DNA from: UKL13-3 sp044353855
Lineage (GTDB): Bacteria; Bacteroidota; Bacteroidia; UKL13-3
Direction of reading: 5' to 3'
Length of the DNA: 64,000 nt
NCBI GenBank assembly: GCA_044353855.1
Contig: JBILBF010000004.1
Coordinates: 158,981 to 222,980, forward strand
Part shown: positions 54,152 through 62,982 of the stretch, in pieces
Numbering within the stretch: position 1 is the stretch's first letter
How the letters are laid out: every line of letters begins with the position of its first letter
Notes under the pieces: generated by a model
Seen by the model: only the letters and a program-made list of their open reading frames with translations
Told to the model about the DNA's origin: nothing
Database searches by the model: none
Made by a program: the position numbers and the translations under genes

Positions 54152-55403
54152 ACCAAAACAGAAAGAAGAAAAGCCAGAAAGAGACTACAGCAAAGTAAAG
54201 CTGTTTCCGAATTTAATGGAGGCTGTATTGAGTTGCGCTCGTCAAATATTTTTCGAAAAAAAATATGCCGATAAAGTAATCGAACGGATGCTAAAATCTA
54301 ACTCTCAATGGGGAGCTAGAGATAGAGCCTTTATTGCAGAGTATACGTATGATATGGTTCGTTGGTGGCGCTTATTGCAATACATGAGTGGTATCAAAGA
54401 AAATGAAACGGGAATTAAAATGCATCAAATGTTTGCAGCTTTGTGGGTTTGGAATGGTCATGATTTACCAGAGTGGGAAGAGTTTAGAGGGTTTGACAAA
54501 GCAAAAATGTATAGGTTATTTGATGATGCCCAACACAACCGTAAAATTAGGGAATCGATTCCGGATTGGTTGGATGCACTGGGAGAGCGAGAGCTAGGGC
54601 CAAAGTGGGATGCAGAAATGAAAGCATTAAATAACCAAGCCGATTTAGTGGTAAGAGCCAACACACTTAAAATTACCCGCAACTCTTTAATGCGTTTGTT
54701 GGATGATGAACATATAGAAGCTACACCATTGCCTGATGTAACCAATGGCATTGTAATGCACAAACGTATCAATTTATTTAGCACCCGTTTTATTAAAGAT
54801 GGATTGCTTGAAGTACAGGATGCAGCTTCACAGTTGGTAGCTGAATACCTTGAAGTAGAACCTGGAATGAGGGTGATTGATGCCTGTGCTGGAGCCGGTG
54901 GGAAATCATTACACATTGCAGCTTTGATGCAAAATAAAGGTCGTTTAATTTCAATGGATATTGAACAATTTAAATTAGATGAATTGAAAAAACGTGCTAG
55001 AAGGGCAGGCGTTGGTAATATTGAAACGCGTGTAATTGACTCAAGCAAAGTAATTAAACGATTGCATGAAACGGCTGATAGGTTATTATTAGATGTGCCT
55101 TGTAGTGGTTTAGGTGTGCTACGCAGAAACCCAGATGCTAAATGGAAACTTGGTTTGGATTTTATTATTTCAGTAAGAAAAACCCAACAAGAAATATTGC
55201 AAAACTACTCAGTGATGTTAAAGCCAGGAGGAAAAATGGTGTATGCTACGTGTAGTATTTTACCCAGTGAAGATGAAAATCAGGTTCAAACTTTTTTAGC
55301 AGCCAATCCATCATATACACTCGAAAGGCAAGAACGCATTTCGGTAGCTGAAACGGGGTTTGATGGTTTTTACATGGCTTTATTGAGCAAGGCTTCTGTT
55401 TAG
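54141..55403 (+). CDS. RsmB-like RNA m5C methyltransferase
   Basis: 420 residues. The N-terminal helical region (~20-150) has NusB-like character (DRAFIAEYTYDMVRWWRLLQYM), then the SAM-binding core VIDACAGAGGKSLHIAALM near residue 250. Cysteines are in DVPCSGLGVLRRNPDAKWK (motif IV) and YATCSILPSEDE (motif VI). This is the RsmB pattern (16S rRNA C967), although Bacteroidota paralogs may differ in target. It overlaps the upstream gene by 11 bases, so both are from one mRNA. It is convergent with the 55404 gene. Confidence 0.9.
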   Translation: MQRKPKQKEEKPERDYSKVKLFPNLMEAVLSCARQIFFEKKYADKVIERMLKSNSQWGARDRAFIAEYTYDMVRWWRLLQYMSGIKENETGIKMHQMFAALWVWNGHDLPEWEEFRGFDKAKMYRLFDDAQHNRKIRESIPDWLDALGERELGPKWDAEMKALNNQADLVVRANTLKITRNSLMRLLDDEHIEATPLPDVTNGIVMHKRINLFSTRFIKDGLLEVQDAASQLVAEYLEVEPGMRVIDACAGAGGKSLHIAALMQNKGRLISMDIEQFKLDELKKRARRAGVGNIETRVIDSSKVIKRLHETADRLLLDVPCSGLGVLRRNPDAKWKLGLDFIISVRKTQQEILQNYSVMLKPGGKMVYATCSILPSEDENQVQTFLAANPSYTLERQERISVAETGFDGFYMALLSKASV

Positions 55404-55859
55404 TTATTTGCCATTTTGTTTGGTGAACACAATACTTGCCATTGGAAATTTTGCCCCATTTTCAGTATACCGAATTTCAGCCTCCATGGTTCTTCCATTT
55501 ATAGGACTTAGCCAAATTTCTATTTCTTTGGAATCTAAGGGGTCTTTTTCATAAAAACGACCTGTTTTACCACATTTTACAATATAAGCAATACCCGTAT
55601 AATCGGGATTTCCAGCGTTTAGTTCAATCGTACCGTTTTCGAAAATAGCGGAACCAATTGTTCCACTAACCGTTTTATTTGAATGAATTTGTAAGGTAAC
55701 AATTGCAGAGTCTGAAACAAATTCAAACTTCATCCATTTGGGCTCTGTGCGTACCGTAATTTTGTGTTTGGTTGTTCTCCATTTTCCAATCAACTCAGGT
55801 GGTACTGTCCAATTTTTATAGTTAACACAAGAAAGGTATAAACTACAAAACCCCAACAT
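55404..55859 (-). CDS. Hypothetical exported protein, possible lipoprotein
   Basis: 151 residues from ATG 55859. The first 11 residues (MLGFCSLYLSC) contain a lipobox-like LYLSC but lack the positive N-region of a normal signal peptide. Upstream codons in frame (RFTIVFKGIC before the ATG) would supply one, but they lack an ATG/GTG/TTG. The body is a predicted beta-sandwich of ~130 residues: GKWRTTKHKITVR, SDSAIVTLQIHSNKTVSGTIGS, and SPINGRTMEAEIRYTENG. This may be a lipocalin-like or ligand-binding fold (inference). Function unknown. Confidence 0.6.
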   Translation of the reverse strand: MLGFCSLYLSCVNYKNWTVPPELIGKWRTTKHKITVRTEPKWMKFEFVSDSAIVTLQIHSNKTVSGTIGSAIFENGTIELNAGNPDYTGIAYIVKCGKTGRFYEKDPLDSKEIEIWLSPINGRTMEAEIRYTENGAKFPMASIVFTKQNGK

Positions 55860-55953
55860 ACATATCCCCTTAAAAACGATAGTAAATCGATGCGTATTCA
55901 GCGTGTCTAAATAAAATTGGAAGGTTAAATTACCTCGTTCATATTACTTGTTT

Positions 55954-57021
55954 TTATGTTGTTTCAACTGGTTTTGAATCATCTAACCAAGCCAAAAACA
56001 ATTTATAACTAACCGATAACACAATTGCTCCTGTAAATAATCCAATAAAACCTTGTAGCAAAAAACCACCAATAACACCCAAAAATATAACAAGCATAGG
56101 TACTGAAGCCCCTTTCCCTAATAATATTGGTTTTAAGATATTGTCAGAAAAAAGAACAACAACAAAATAAACAGTCCACAATATTGCTGTTAACGTATCA
56201 GCGGTTGAATAGATGTAAATAATAGCGGGAATCAGAATAATTCCTGGTCCGATTTGTACAATTGAAAAAATGAGACACGCTAAAATCCAAATTTCTGCAT
56301 GTGGTATATTAGCTAAATACAAACCAAAACCTGCTAATATGGATTGTATGATGGCAACACCCAAAACACCTTTAACTACATTGCGAATGGTAGATGCAGT
56401 AAGTACAACAAACTCATTTCCCTTATTGTCTATTAGTTTGTTAAACAATTTATCAGCAGCTGCTTCAGTCCCTTTGGTGGCAAGCAGTACACCCGCAATA
56501 ATAATGGATAATAATAACTGTAAAATACTCAATCCAGTCCCAACAATTGCACTTAAAACAGTTTTACTTGCATTCGTAATTTCGGATTGATACTTGATAA
56601 AAGATTGTTCAATATCTTTAGTTATATTGGTTAGAAACACAAATAATTTGTTGCCAATAATAGGCCAATCTTTTATGTATTCTTGAGGTGTTGAAAGAGT
56701 TAATGTTCCATTGTCTACTTCTGATTTTAATTCAATGATACTTGTGGTTAATGAATTAATAAATAAAGAAGCAGGGACTATTATAATGGCTAACATTATT
56801 ATGGTAAGTAAAGTAGCTGTTACTGTTTGCTTCAGTTTTAATTTATTTTCTACGAATTGCTGCAAAGGATACATCGCAACAGCAATTATAATTCCCCAAA
56901 GTACAGGTAAAATAAAAGGAGTGAGAATTTCAAAGCACCAAAACAAGAGCAAAATTAATAAGCCTAATCGCAAAAAAATATCAATAGCATGGCTAGTATG
57001 TTTAGGTGTTTGAGTATTCAT
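55954..57021 (-). CDS. AI-2E (PerM) family membrane protein
   Basis: 355 residues from ATG 57021. About eight membrane segments, with the family pattern: paired N-terminal helices (RLGLLILLLFWCFEILTPFILPVLWG), a long amphipathic middle region, then GLSILQLLLSIIIAGVLLATKG. The C-terminal segment is DNILKPILLGKGASVPMLVIFLGVIGGFLLQGFIGLFTGAI. The usual Gly-rich PxLxGK region (KPILLGKG) is present. Members are exporters or Na+/H+ antiporters; the name is historic. The longer frame to 57141 would overlap the divergent gene. Confidence 0.88.
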   Translation of the reverse strand: MNTQTPKHTSHAIDIFLRLGLLILLLFWCFEILTPFILPVLWGIIIAVAMYPLQQFVENKLKLKQTVTATLLTIIMLAIIIVPASLFINSLTTSIIELKSEVDNGTLTLSTPQEYIKDWPIIGNKLFVFLTNITKDIEQSFIKYQSEITNASKTVLSAIVGTGLSILQLLLSIIIAGVLLATKGTEAAADKLFNKLIDNKGNEFVVLTASTIRNVVKGVLGVAIIQSILAGFGLYLANIPHAEIWILACLIFSIVQIGPGIILIPAIIYIYSTADTLTAILWTVYFVVVLFSDNILKPILLGKGASVPMLVIFLGVIGGFLLQGFIGLFTGAIVLSVSYKLFLAWLDDSKPVETT

Positions 57022-57098
57022 TTGTTCTATTTTTAATATCGAAAATAAGAAAAAAAGTGTTGATTGTGAAAGGAGGTATTCAATTTCAAATAAAAGAA

Positions 57099-57106
57099 TA
57101 CTTTTG
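57099..57106 (+). promoter_or_regulatory. -7 box before glycosyltransferase gene
   Basis: TACTTTTG matches TAnnTTTG exactly, 23 bases before ATG 57130. No TTTG lies at the -33 distance, so the promoter is only half supported. A GGAGGTA at 57072-57078 lies upstream of it and so is not a ribosome-binding site. Confidence 0.4.
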
Positions 57107-57129
57107 TCATTAGTAAAAAAAAGGTATTC

Positions 57130-57873
57130 ATGTACAATCATAAAAAAGTAGTTGTTGTAATGCCAGCTTATAATGCAGCATTAACTATTGAAAAAACATA
57201 TAAAGAAATCCCATTTGATATTGTTGATGAAGTTATATTGGTAGATGATGCAGGTAAAGATAATACTGCTGAAGTAGCTAAAAGTATTGGTATCACGCAT
57301 GTTATTAGACATGAGAAAAATAAAGGATATGGAGGAAATCAAAAAACGTGTTACAATAAAGCCAAAGAAATTGGTGCCGATATAGTCATTATGTTGCATC
57401 CAGATTATCAATATACTCCCAAACTGATTACAGCCATGGCTAGCATTATTGCACATGATTTATATCCAGTTGTGTTTGGTTCAAGGATATTAGGAATGGG
57501 TGCAATAAAAGGAGGTATGCCCCTGTACAAGTTTTTTTTTAATAGATGCCTTACCTTATTTCAAAATATTTTGTTGCACCAAAAATTATCAGAATACCAT
57601 ACTGGTTACCGCTCATTTAGTATTGATGTGCTAAACAAAGTTAATTATGAAGTTTGTTCTGATGATTTTGTATTTGATAACCAAATGATTGCTCAAATAT
57701 TTTATGCAGGTTTTGATATTGGCGAAGTAACATGTCCAACAAAGTATTTTCCTGAGGCATCATCTATAAACTTTAAACGGAGTAGTATTTATGGATTAGG
57801 AGTATTGCATACGTCAATCATATATCGATTGCAAAAATGGGGTTTGGGTAATTTTAACATTTTTAAATCCTAA
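57130..57873 (+). CDS. Glycosyltransferase family 2 (dolichyl-phosphate mannose synthase-like)
   Basis: 247 residues, soluble with no clear membrane segment. It begins KVVVVMPAYNAALTIEKTY and has EVILVDDAGKDNT, HEKNKGYGGNQKT, and MLHPDYQYTP at the metal-binding (DxD-equivalent) position, as in DPM1-like enzymes. SEYHTGYRSFS follows and C-terminal DNQMIAQIFYAGFDIGEV. It probably transfers a sugar from a nucleotide to polyprenyl phosphate or another lipid. No pathway neighbours are seen. Confidence 0.88.
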   Translation: MYNHKKVVVVMPAYNAALTIEKTYKEIPFDIVDEVILVDDAGKDNTAEVAKSIGITHVIRHEKNKGYGGNQKTCYNKAKEIGADIVIMLHPDYQYTPKLITAMASIIAHDLYPVVFGSRILGMGAIKGGMPLYKFFFNRCLTLFQNILLHQKLSEYHTGYRSFSIDVLNKVNYEVCSDDFVFDNQMIAQIFYAGFDIGEVTCPTKYFPEASSINFKRSSIYGLGVLHTSIIYRLQKWGLGNFNIFKS

Positions 57874-57886
57874 CAACAATAATCCT

Positions 57887-57917
57887 TTTGCAAAAGAATG
57901 AGTAACCAGTATTTTTT
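57887..57917 (+). promoter_or_regulatory. Candidate promoter for the SulP-carbonic anhydrase gene
   Basis: TTTG at 57887-57890, exactly 19 bases, then TATTTTTT at 57910-57917 (one mismatch to TAnnTTTG). It lies 14 bases after the glycosyltransferase stop and gives a leader of about 48 bases to ATG 57973. Confidence 0.45.
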
Positions 57918-57972
57918 ATAATTGACCGTTTTATTTTATATAACTCAGTCTGTTTTTTTATTGATCACATTT

Positions 57973-60204
57973 ATGAGAGAAGAAATAAATATACAACCTC
58001 TATCCTTCAAACAACTAAAGTATGACTTGCCAGCTGGAATTGCAGTTTTTTTTGTAGCGGTTCCGTTGTGTTTAGGTATTGCCCATGCTTCAGGAGCGCC
58101 TCTTATTTCAGGATTAATTACAGGAATTATTGGTGGTGTCATTACAGGTTTAATTAGTAACTCACAATTAAGCGTAAGTGGTCCAGCCGCTGGTTTAACT
58201 GCAATTGCCCTTAGCGGTATTGCCACTTTAGGTTCTTTCGAAACCTTTTTATTAGCAACTTTTATTGCAGGTATTATTCAAATAATATTTGGAGCATTCA
58301 AAGCGGGTAGTATTGCCACCCTCATTCCAAACTCAATCATTAAAGGAATGTTATCAGCAATTGGTCTTATCTTAATTATTAAACAATTTCCTCACTTGAT
58401 AGGATATGATATTGAAGCAATGGGGGTGGAGGAATTTAAAAGTACAACTGAAGATTTAAATAATGTAAGTGCCGAAGGCGAAAATAGTTTTACCATTTTG
58501 TGGGAAGGGGTCGTTCATTTAAACGAAGGGGTATTACTTATTGGATTAATAAGTTTACTTTTTTTGGTCATATGGGATAAGTTTTTTCAAGCAAAATTTA
58601 AAACCATTCCAGGTGCTCTTATGGTAGTATTAATAGGCATTTTTATTAATTATATTCTTAAAAATATATTGATGGTTTATTCGCTAACAAACAATCATTT
58701 TGTGAGTATTCCTAAGATTGATTCGATTACAGAGTTTTTGTCGGTAAGTAAATTTCCAGATTGGAGTTCAATCACTAATTATGCTGTTTTTGTAACGGCT
58801 TTTACCATTGCAATTGTTGCTTCAATTGAAACATTACTTTCTGTTGAAGCTATTGATAAATTGGATACGTTTAAACGTAAAACTCCTGCTAACAGAGAAT
58901 TGGTAGCTCAGGGCATAGGTAATGTATTAGCTAGTTTGTTAGGTGGTTTGCCTATGACGGCCGTTATTGTAAGAGGTTCGGTTAATGTTTCGGCTGGTGC
59001 TCAAACAAAATTATCGGCTATTATTCATGGATTATTAATTGTTATTGCTGTAGTTTTTTTCGCTTCAGTAATGAATTTAATTCCTTTGGCCAGCTTGGCA
59101 GCAGTACTCATTTATACAGGGTATAAACTGCTTGCCCCCCAAATCATCATCGAACAATATAAAAAAGGATGGAGTCAGTTTATCCCATTTATAGTTACAA
59201 TTATAGCCATAGTTTTATCCGATTTACTGATTGGCGTTATGATTGGTATTCTTATTTCGCTAGTTTTTATAATAAGAGAAGACTACAGAGGTACAATTTT
59301 AACCATTACCGATTTAGGTAAACGCAAACGTATTGTGTTGGGTGAAAATATAACTTTTTTACACAAACCTAAATTAGCTAAAATATTTAACAATTTGCCC
59401 AATGATATTACTCTAGAAATTGATGGCTCTCGCAATTTTTACATCGACAAAGATATCATTGAATTTATTGAAGAATTTAAAACTACTGCAATACAAAAAA
59501 ACATTGAATTAATTATTGGAGGAATAAAACAAATGCAAAACCAAGACCTAAAAGAAAGTATGCGCAAGTCATACCAACGCCTGTTTGAAAATAATGAAAA
59601 ATGGATTACCGACCGCACCAAAGAAGATCCAACCTATTTTGATAAACTATCTGGTGGACAATCGCCTCAATATTTATTTATTGGATGTTCCGATAGCCGG
59701 GTGCCAGCAAATGAGATTACAGGAACTGATGCAGGAGAAATGTTTGTACACCGAAATATTGCCAATATGGTTGTTAACACCGATATCAATATGTTATCAG
59801 TAGTGCAGTACTCTGTTGAAGTATTGAATGTAAAACATATTATTGTGTGTGGCCATTATGGCTGTGGTGGTGTAAAAGAAGCGATGCAAAATCGCTCAAA
59901 TGGTTTAATTGACAAGTGGCTTCGAAATATTAAAGATGTGATGAGGCTACATCAAGATGAACTCAATCATATACACGATGATGATAAACGATACAGAAGA
60001 TTAATTGAATTGAATGTGCAAGAACAAGTTGTTAATTTAATGAAAACATCTTTTATTCAAAAAAATATTGAACAATTTGGATTTCCTGAAATACATGGTT
60101 GGGTATATGATATTAGCAATGGAAAGATTATTGATTTAAAAGTGGATGTAGAAAAAGTCTTCCCAGGATACCATAATTTGTATGATATTAATGCAAAAGA
60201 ATAA
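57973..60204 (+). CDS. SulP family anion transporter fused to beta-carbonic anhydrase
   Basis: 743 residues from ATG 57973. Residues ~10-440 are a SulP/SLC26 membrane domain (PAGIAVFFVAVPLCLGIAHASGAPL, QLSVSGPAAGLTAI, GGLPMTAVIVRGSVNVSAGAQTK). Residues ~445-525 look like a reduced STAS domain. The C-terminal ~200 residues are a beta-carbonic anhydrase: CSDSRVP (Cys, Asp-Arg dyad) and HIIVCGHYGCGG (His and Cys zinc ligands), so the active site looks complete. The fusion should couple bicarbonate uptake to CO2 interconversion. Bicarbonate as substrate is inferred from fusion logic and not shown. Confidence 0.92.
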   Translation: MREEINIQPLSFKQLKYDLPAGIAVFFVAVPLCLGIAHASGAPLISGLITGIIGGVITGLISNSQLSVSGPAAGLTAIALSGIATLGSFETFLLATFIAGIIQIIFGAFKAGSIATLIPNSIIKGMLSAIGLILIIKQFPHLIGYDIEAMGVEEFKSTTEDLNNVSAEGENSFTILWEGVVHLNEGVLLIGLISLLFLVIWDKFFQAKFKTIPGALMVVLIGIFINYILKNILMVYSLTNNHFVSIPKIDSITEFLSVSKFPDWSSITNYAVFVTAFTIAIVASIETLLSVEAIDKLDTFKRKTPANRELVAQGIGNVLASLLGGLPMTAVIVRGSVNVSAGAQTKLSAIIHGLLIVIAVVFFASVMNLIPLASLAAVLIYTGYKLLAPQIIIEQYKKGWSQFIPFIVTIIAIVLSDLLIGVMIGILISLVFIIREDYRGTILTITDLGKRKRIVLGENITFLHKPKLAKIFNNLPNDITLEIDGSRNFYIDKDIIEFIEEFKTTAIQKNIELIIGGIKQMQNQDLKESMRKSYQRLFENNEKWITDRTKEDPTYFDKLSGGQSPQYLFIGCSDSRVPANEITGTDAGEMFVHRNIANMVVNTDINMLSVVQYSVEVLNVKHIIVCGHYGCGGVKEAMQNRSNGLIDKWLRNIKDVMRLHQDELNHIHDDDKRYRRLIELNVQEQVVNLMKTSFIQKNIEQFGFPEIHGWVYDISNGKIIDLKVDVEKVFPGYHNLYDINAKE

Positions 60205-60323
60205 TCAAAAAACTTGTTTATCAAGGTGAGCCTTTTTCTAAATAACCATAAACTCTACTAGTCGACAGCTATCCTTTTTTTACATTATAATCGCTTACGT
60301 TCTCATTATAATTGTTGTAATTC

Positions 60324-61241
60324 ATGAATATTTTAGACATTCAATCTGTTACTAAAACGTATGCAACTCATATGGCTTTAGATAATGTGAGCATTCAGGT
60401 TCCCAAAGGGTCTATTTTTGGCTTACTTGGTCCTAATGGTGCTGGCAAAACGAGTCTCATTCGAATTGTGACTCAAATTACCCAACCGGATAGTGGTATT
60501 ATTTTGTTTAACGGAAATCCATTGGCTAGTAGTCACATTCAACAAATAGGATATTTACCTGAAGAAAGAGGATTGTATAAAAAAATGGAAGTGGGAGAGC
60601 AGTTACTCTATTTTGCTCAACTTAAAGGATTATCTAGACATGAAGCAATAGAAAAATTAAAGATTTGGGTTGAAAAATTTGAAATTAAAAGTTGGTGGAA
60701 AAAAAAGGTTGAAGAACTAAGTAAAGGGATGCAACAAAAAATTCAGTTTATTGCAACCGTAGTTCACCAACCCCAATTAATAATTTTGGATGAGCCCTTT
60801 TCTGGATTTGACCCAATAAATGCCAATTTAATTACGTCCGAAATTTTAGAGTTAAAAGCCCAAGGTTCTACCATTATTTTTTCAACTCACCGAATGGAAT
60901 CAGTAGAACAACTGTGTGATCATATTGCTTTAATTCATCAATCCAAAAAAGTATTGGATGGATCTGTTGCTGAAATTAAAAACAGGTATAGATCTCATGT
61001 TTTTGAAATAGAACACTCTATTCAAACCCTTTCGTTACCCTTAGGTTTTGAATTAATCAACTCTAAAACAACATTACACCAGTCTGTTATTTCAAGTATT
61101 AAAATCTCACCCAACTCTTCAACAAACGAATTGTTGGCATTATTACTTCAACAAGTTACCATTATTCGGTTTGAAGAAAAGTTACCAAGCATGTCTGATA
61201 TTTTTATTGCTGCCGTAACTCCAAATACGATTCTTGGTTAA
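60324..61241 (+). CDS. ABC transporter ATP-binding protein with DUF4162 C-terminal region
   Basis: 305 residues. Walker A is GLLGPNGAGKTS near residue 40, the signature is ELSKGMQQKIQF (LSxGMxQ type), Walker B is LIILDEPFSGFDP and the switch His is in STHRM. The last ~85 residues form a DUF4162-type domain (SSIKISPNSSTNELLALLLQQ, MSDIFIA). This is the NatA-like subclass that normally sits next to an ABC-2 permease. Here the permease with the matching subclass is at 49371-50678. It lies 44 bases upstream of the M20 dipeptidase gene. Confidence 0.9.
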   Translation: MNILDIQSVTKTYATHMALDNVSIQVPKGSIFGLLGPNGAGKTSLIRIVTQITQPDSGIILFNGNPLASSHIQQIGYLPEERGLYKKMEVGEQLLYFAQLKGLSRHEAIEKLKIWVEKFEIKSWWKKKVEELSKGMQQKIQFIATVVHQPQLIILDEPFSGFDPINANLITSEILELKAQGSTIIFSTHRMESVEQLCDHIALIHQSKKVLDGSVAEIKNRYRSHVFEIEHSIQTLSLPLGFELINSKTTLHQSVISSIKISPNSSTNELLALLLQQVTIIRFEEKLPSMSDIFIAAVTPNTILG

Positions 61242-61285
61242 CCACAATTTTTACTTTAATCATTTAACTATTTTATAAAAACAAC

Positions 61286-62677
61286 ATGTCAAAAATTAAC
61301 GAATACATTCACTCACACAAAGACCGCTTTATATCTGAATTACTTGAACTACTCAGGATTCCCTCAATTAGTGCAGATCCTGCTTTTAAAAATGATGTAT
61401 ATAAAGCAGCCGAGTTTGTAAAAGAAAAAATGATAGCAGCTGGGGCTGATAATGCAGAAATATGTGAAACCGCAGGTTATCCCATTGTGTATGGCGAAAA
61501 AATAATTGACTTAACATTGCCTACGGTGTTGGTTTATGGGCATTATGATGTACAACCTGCAGTGCCATTAGAACTTTGGGATACTCCGCCTTTTGAACCT
61601 ACCATTCGAAAAACTGCAGTGCACCCCGAAGGAGCCATATTTGCTAGAGGTTCGGCTGATGACAAAGGGCAATTTTACATGCATGTAAAAGCATTTGAAT
61701 TGATGATGCAATTGGATTCTCTTCCTTGTAATATAAAATTTATGATTGAAGGAGAGGAAGAAGTAGGCAGTATAAATTTGGGAGCTTTTTGCATTGCAAA
61801 CAAAGAAAAACTTAAAGCTGATGTGGTGTTAATTAGTGATACATCAATGATTGCAAATGATGTGCCTTCAATTGATACAGGGTTAAGAGGCCTTAGTTAT
61901 GTTGAGGTTGAAGTTACGGGTCCAAACAGAGATTTACACAGTGGTGTATATGGTGGTGCAGTAGCTAATCCTATTAATATGCTTGCTAAAATGATTGCCA
62001 GTATGCATGATGAGCATAACCATATTACTATACCTGGCTTTTATGATAAAGTTATCGAATTAACCCAAGCAGAACGTGCAGATTTGAACTTAGCACCACT
62101 AGACTTAAACGATTATAAAAATGATTTAGCAATTAATGATGTATGGGGCGAAACAGGGTATACTGTATTGGAGCGAACTGGAATTAGACCAACATTAGAT
62201 GTAAATGGAATTTGGGGTGGTTATATTGGCGAAGGCGCCAAAACTGTTTTGCCTTCAAAAGCATTTGCTAAAATTAGCATGCGATTGGTACCTAATCAAA
62301 CAAGTGAAGAAATTACCTTGTTGTTTAAAAACTATTTCGAAAGCATAGCTCCAGCAGGAGTGAAGGTAGTTGTAAAACCTCATCATGGTGGTGAACCTGT
62401 TGTTACGCCAACAGATTCTAAAGCCTATATAGCTGCAGCCAAAGCGATAGAAACTACGTTTGGTAAAAAACCAATCCCTACCCGAGGTGGTGGAAGTATT
62501 CCTATAGTTGCTTTGTTTGAAAAAGAATTAGGCTTAAAATCGGTGTTAATGGGTTTTGGTTTGGATAGTGATGCGCTTCATTCGCCAAATGAACATTATG
62601 GAATTGTCAATTATGTAAAAGGTATTGAAACCATTCCATATTTTTTTACCTACTATACCGAACAGCATGGCTCTTAA
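61286..62677 (+). CDS. M20/M28-type dipeptidase (CNDP family)
   Basis: 463 residues, cytosolic. The catalytic-domain motifs are complete: YGHYDVQPA (His, Asp; ~residues 90-98), ARGSADDKGQFYMH (bridging Asp), IEGEEEVGS (general-base Glu and metal Glu), and the C-terminal zinc His in DALHSPNEHYG. A lid/dimer domain lies between. Cleaves dipeptides with two zinc ions, as in carnosinase-like PepV/CNDP enzymes; exact specificity is unknown. It is 44 bases after the ABC ATPase and followed by a gene-poor gap. Confidence 0.92.
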   Translation: MSKINEYIHSHKDRFISELLELLRIPSISADPAFKNDVYKAAEFVKEKMIAAGADNAEICETAGYPIVYGEKIIDLTLPTVLVYGHYDVQPAVPLELWDTPPFEPTIRKTAVHPEGAIFARGSADDKGQFYMHVKAFELMMQLDSLPCNIKFMIEGEEEVGSINLGAFCIANKEKLKADVVLISDTSMIANDVPSIDTGLRGLSYVEVEVTGPNRDLHSGVYGGAVANPINMLAKMIASMHDEHNHITIPGFYDKVIELTQAERADLNLAPLDLNDYKNDLAINDVWGETGYTVLERTGIRPTLDVNGIWGGYIGEGAKTVLPSKAFAKISMRLVPNQTSEEITLLFKNYFESIAPAGVKVVVKPHHGGEPVVTPTDSKAYIAAAKAIETTFGKKPIPTRGGGSIPIVALFEKELGLKSVLMGFGLDSDALHSPNEHYGIVNYVKGIETIPYFFTYYTEQHGS

Positions 62678-62688
62678 CTAATTGTATA

Positions 62689-62716
62689 ATTTCTTTTCTT
62701 TTTCTTTTTTTTTCCA
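62689..62716 (+). repeat. Polypyrimidine tract in the gene-poor gap
   Basis: Twenty-eight bases at 62689-62716 are nearly all T with regular C (TTCTTTTC-like units, then nine T and CC). It may be a low-complexity tract or a transcription-pausing site. No G/C hairpin precedes it, so it is not a standard terminator of the dipeptidase gene. Confidence 0.4.
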
Positions 62717-62786
62717 GATATTGGCGGGCTTAAACACCCAACTATTAAAGTATAATTATCGTAATTGAATAAAATATTTCTATACA

Positions 62787-62933
62787 ATGAAAAAACTATA
62801 TGTTTTTACCTCTCTAAAAGTCTTGTTTATTTATCAAGCTATTGCTCAAACTTTAATAAAAACAACTCATTCTCAAAACAATGGGGCGTCAATAATTACT
62901 TTTAATGGTAGGAATAATAAATTTTCACTTTGA
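62787..62933 (+). pseudogene. 48-codon ORF with signal-peptide start, probable secreted-gene remnant
   Basis: ATG at 62787 starts a 48-residue frame ending TGA 62931-62933. It begins MKKLYVFTSLKVLFIYQAIAQ, which reads as a complete export signal with an Ala-x-Ala-type end. It continues for only 27 more residues (TLIKTTHSQNNGASIITFNG...) with no domain. It lies 50 bases before a real secreted gene with a similar start. It may be a truncated relic of a T9SS-type protein or a tiny secreted peptide. The surrounding 305 bases (62678-62982) hold nothing else I can support. Confidence 0.4.
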
Positions 62934-62982
62934 ATATACTCAAACAACTATTCTTAACTTAATAAAAACCAATAAATTAAAC

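Noticed and set aside
54458..55048. 196-codon open frame on the minus strand
   Set aside because: It lies fully inside the RsmB-like methyltransferase, is low in motifs and has a serine-rich, codon-shadow composition.
57072..57078. GGAGGTA as a Shine-Dalgarno for the glycosyltransferase gene
   Set aside because: It is 52 bases from the ATG and upstream of the likely transcript start.
57022..57141. 40-residue N-terminal extension of the AI-2E family protein
   Set aside because: It overlaps the divergent glycosyltransferase start and its -7 box; ATG 57021 matches the family.
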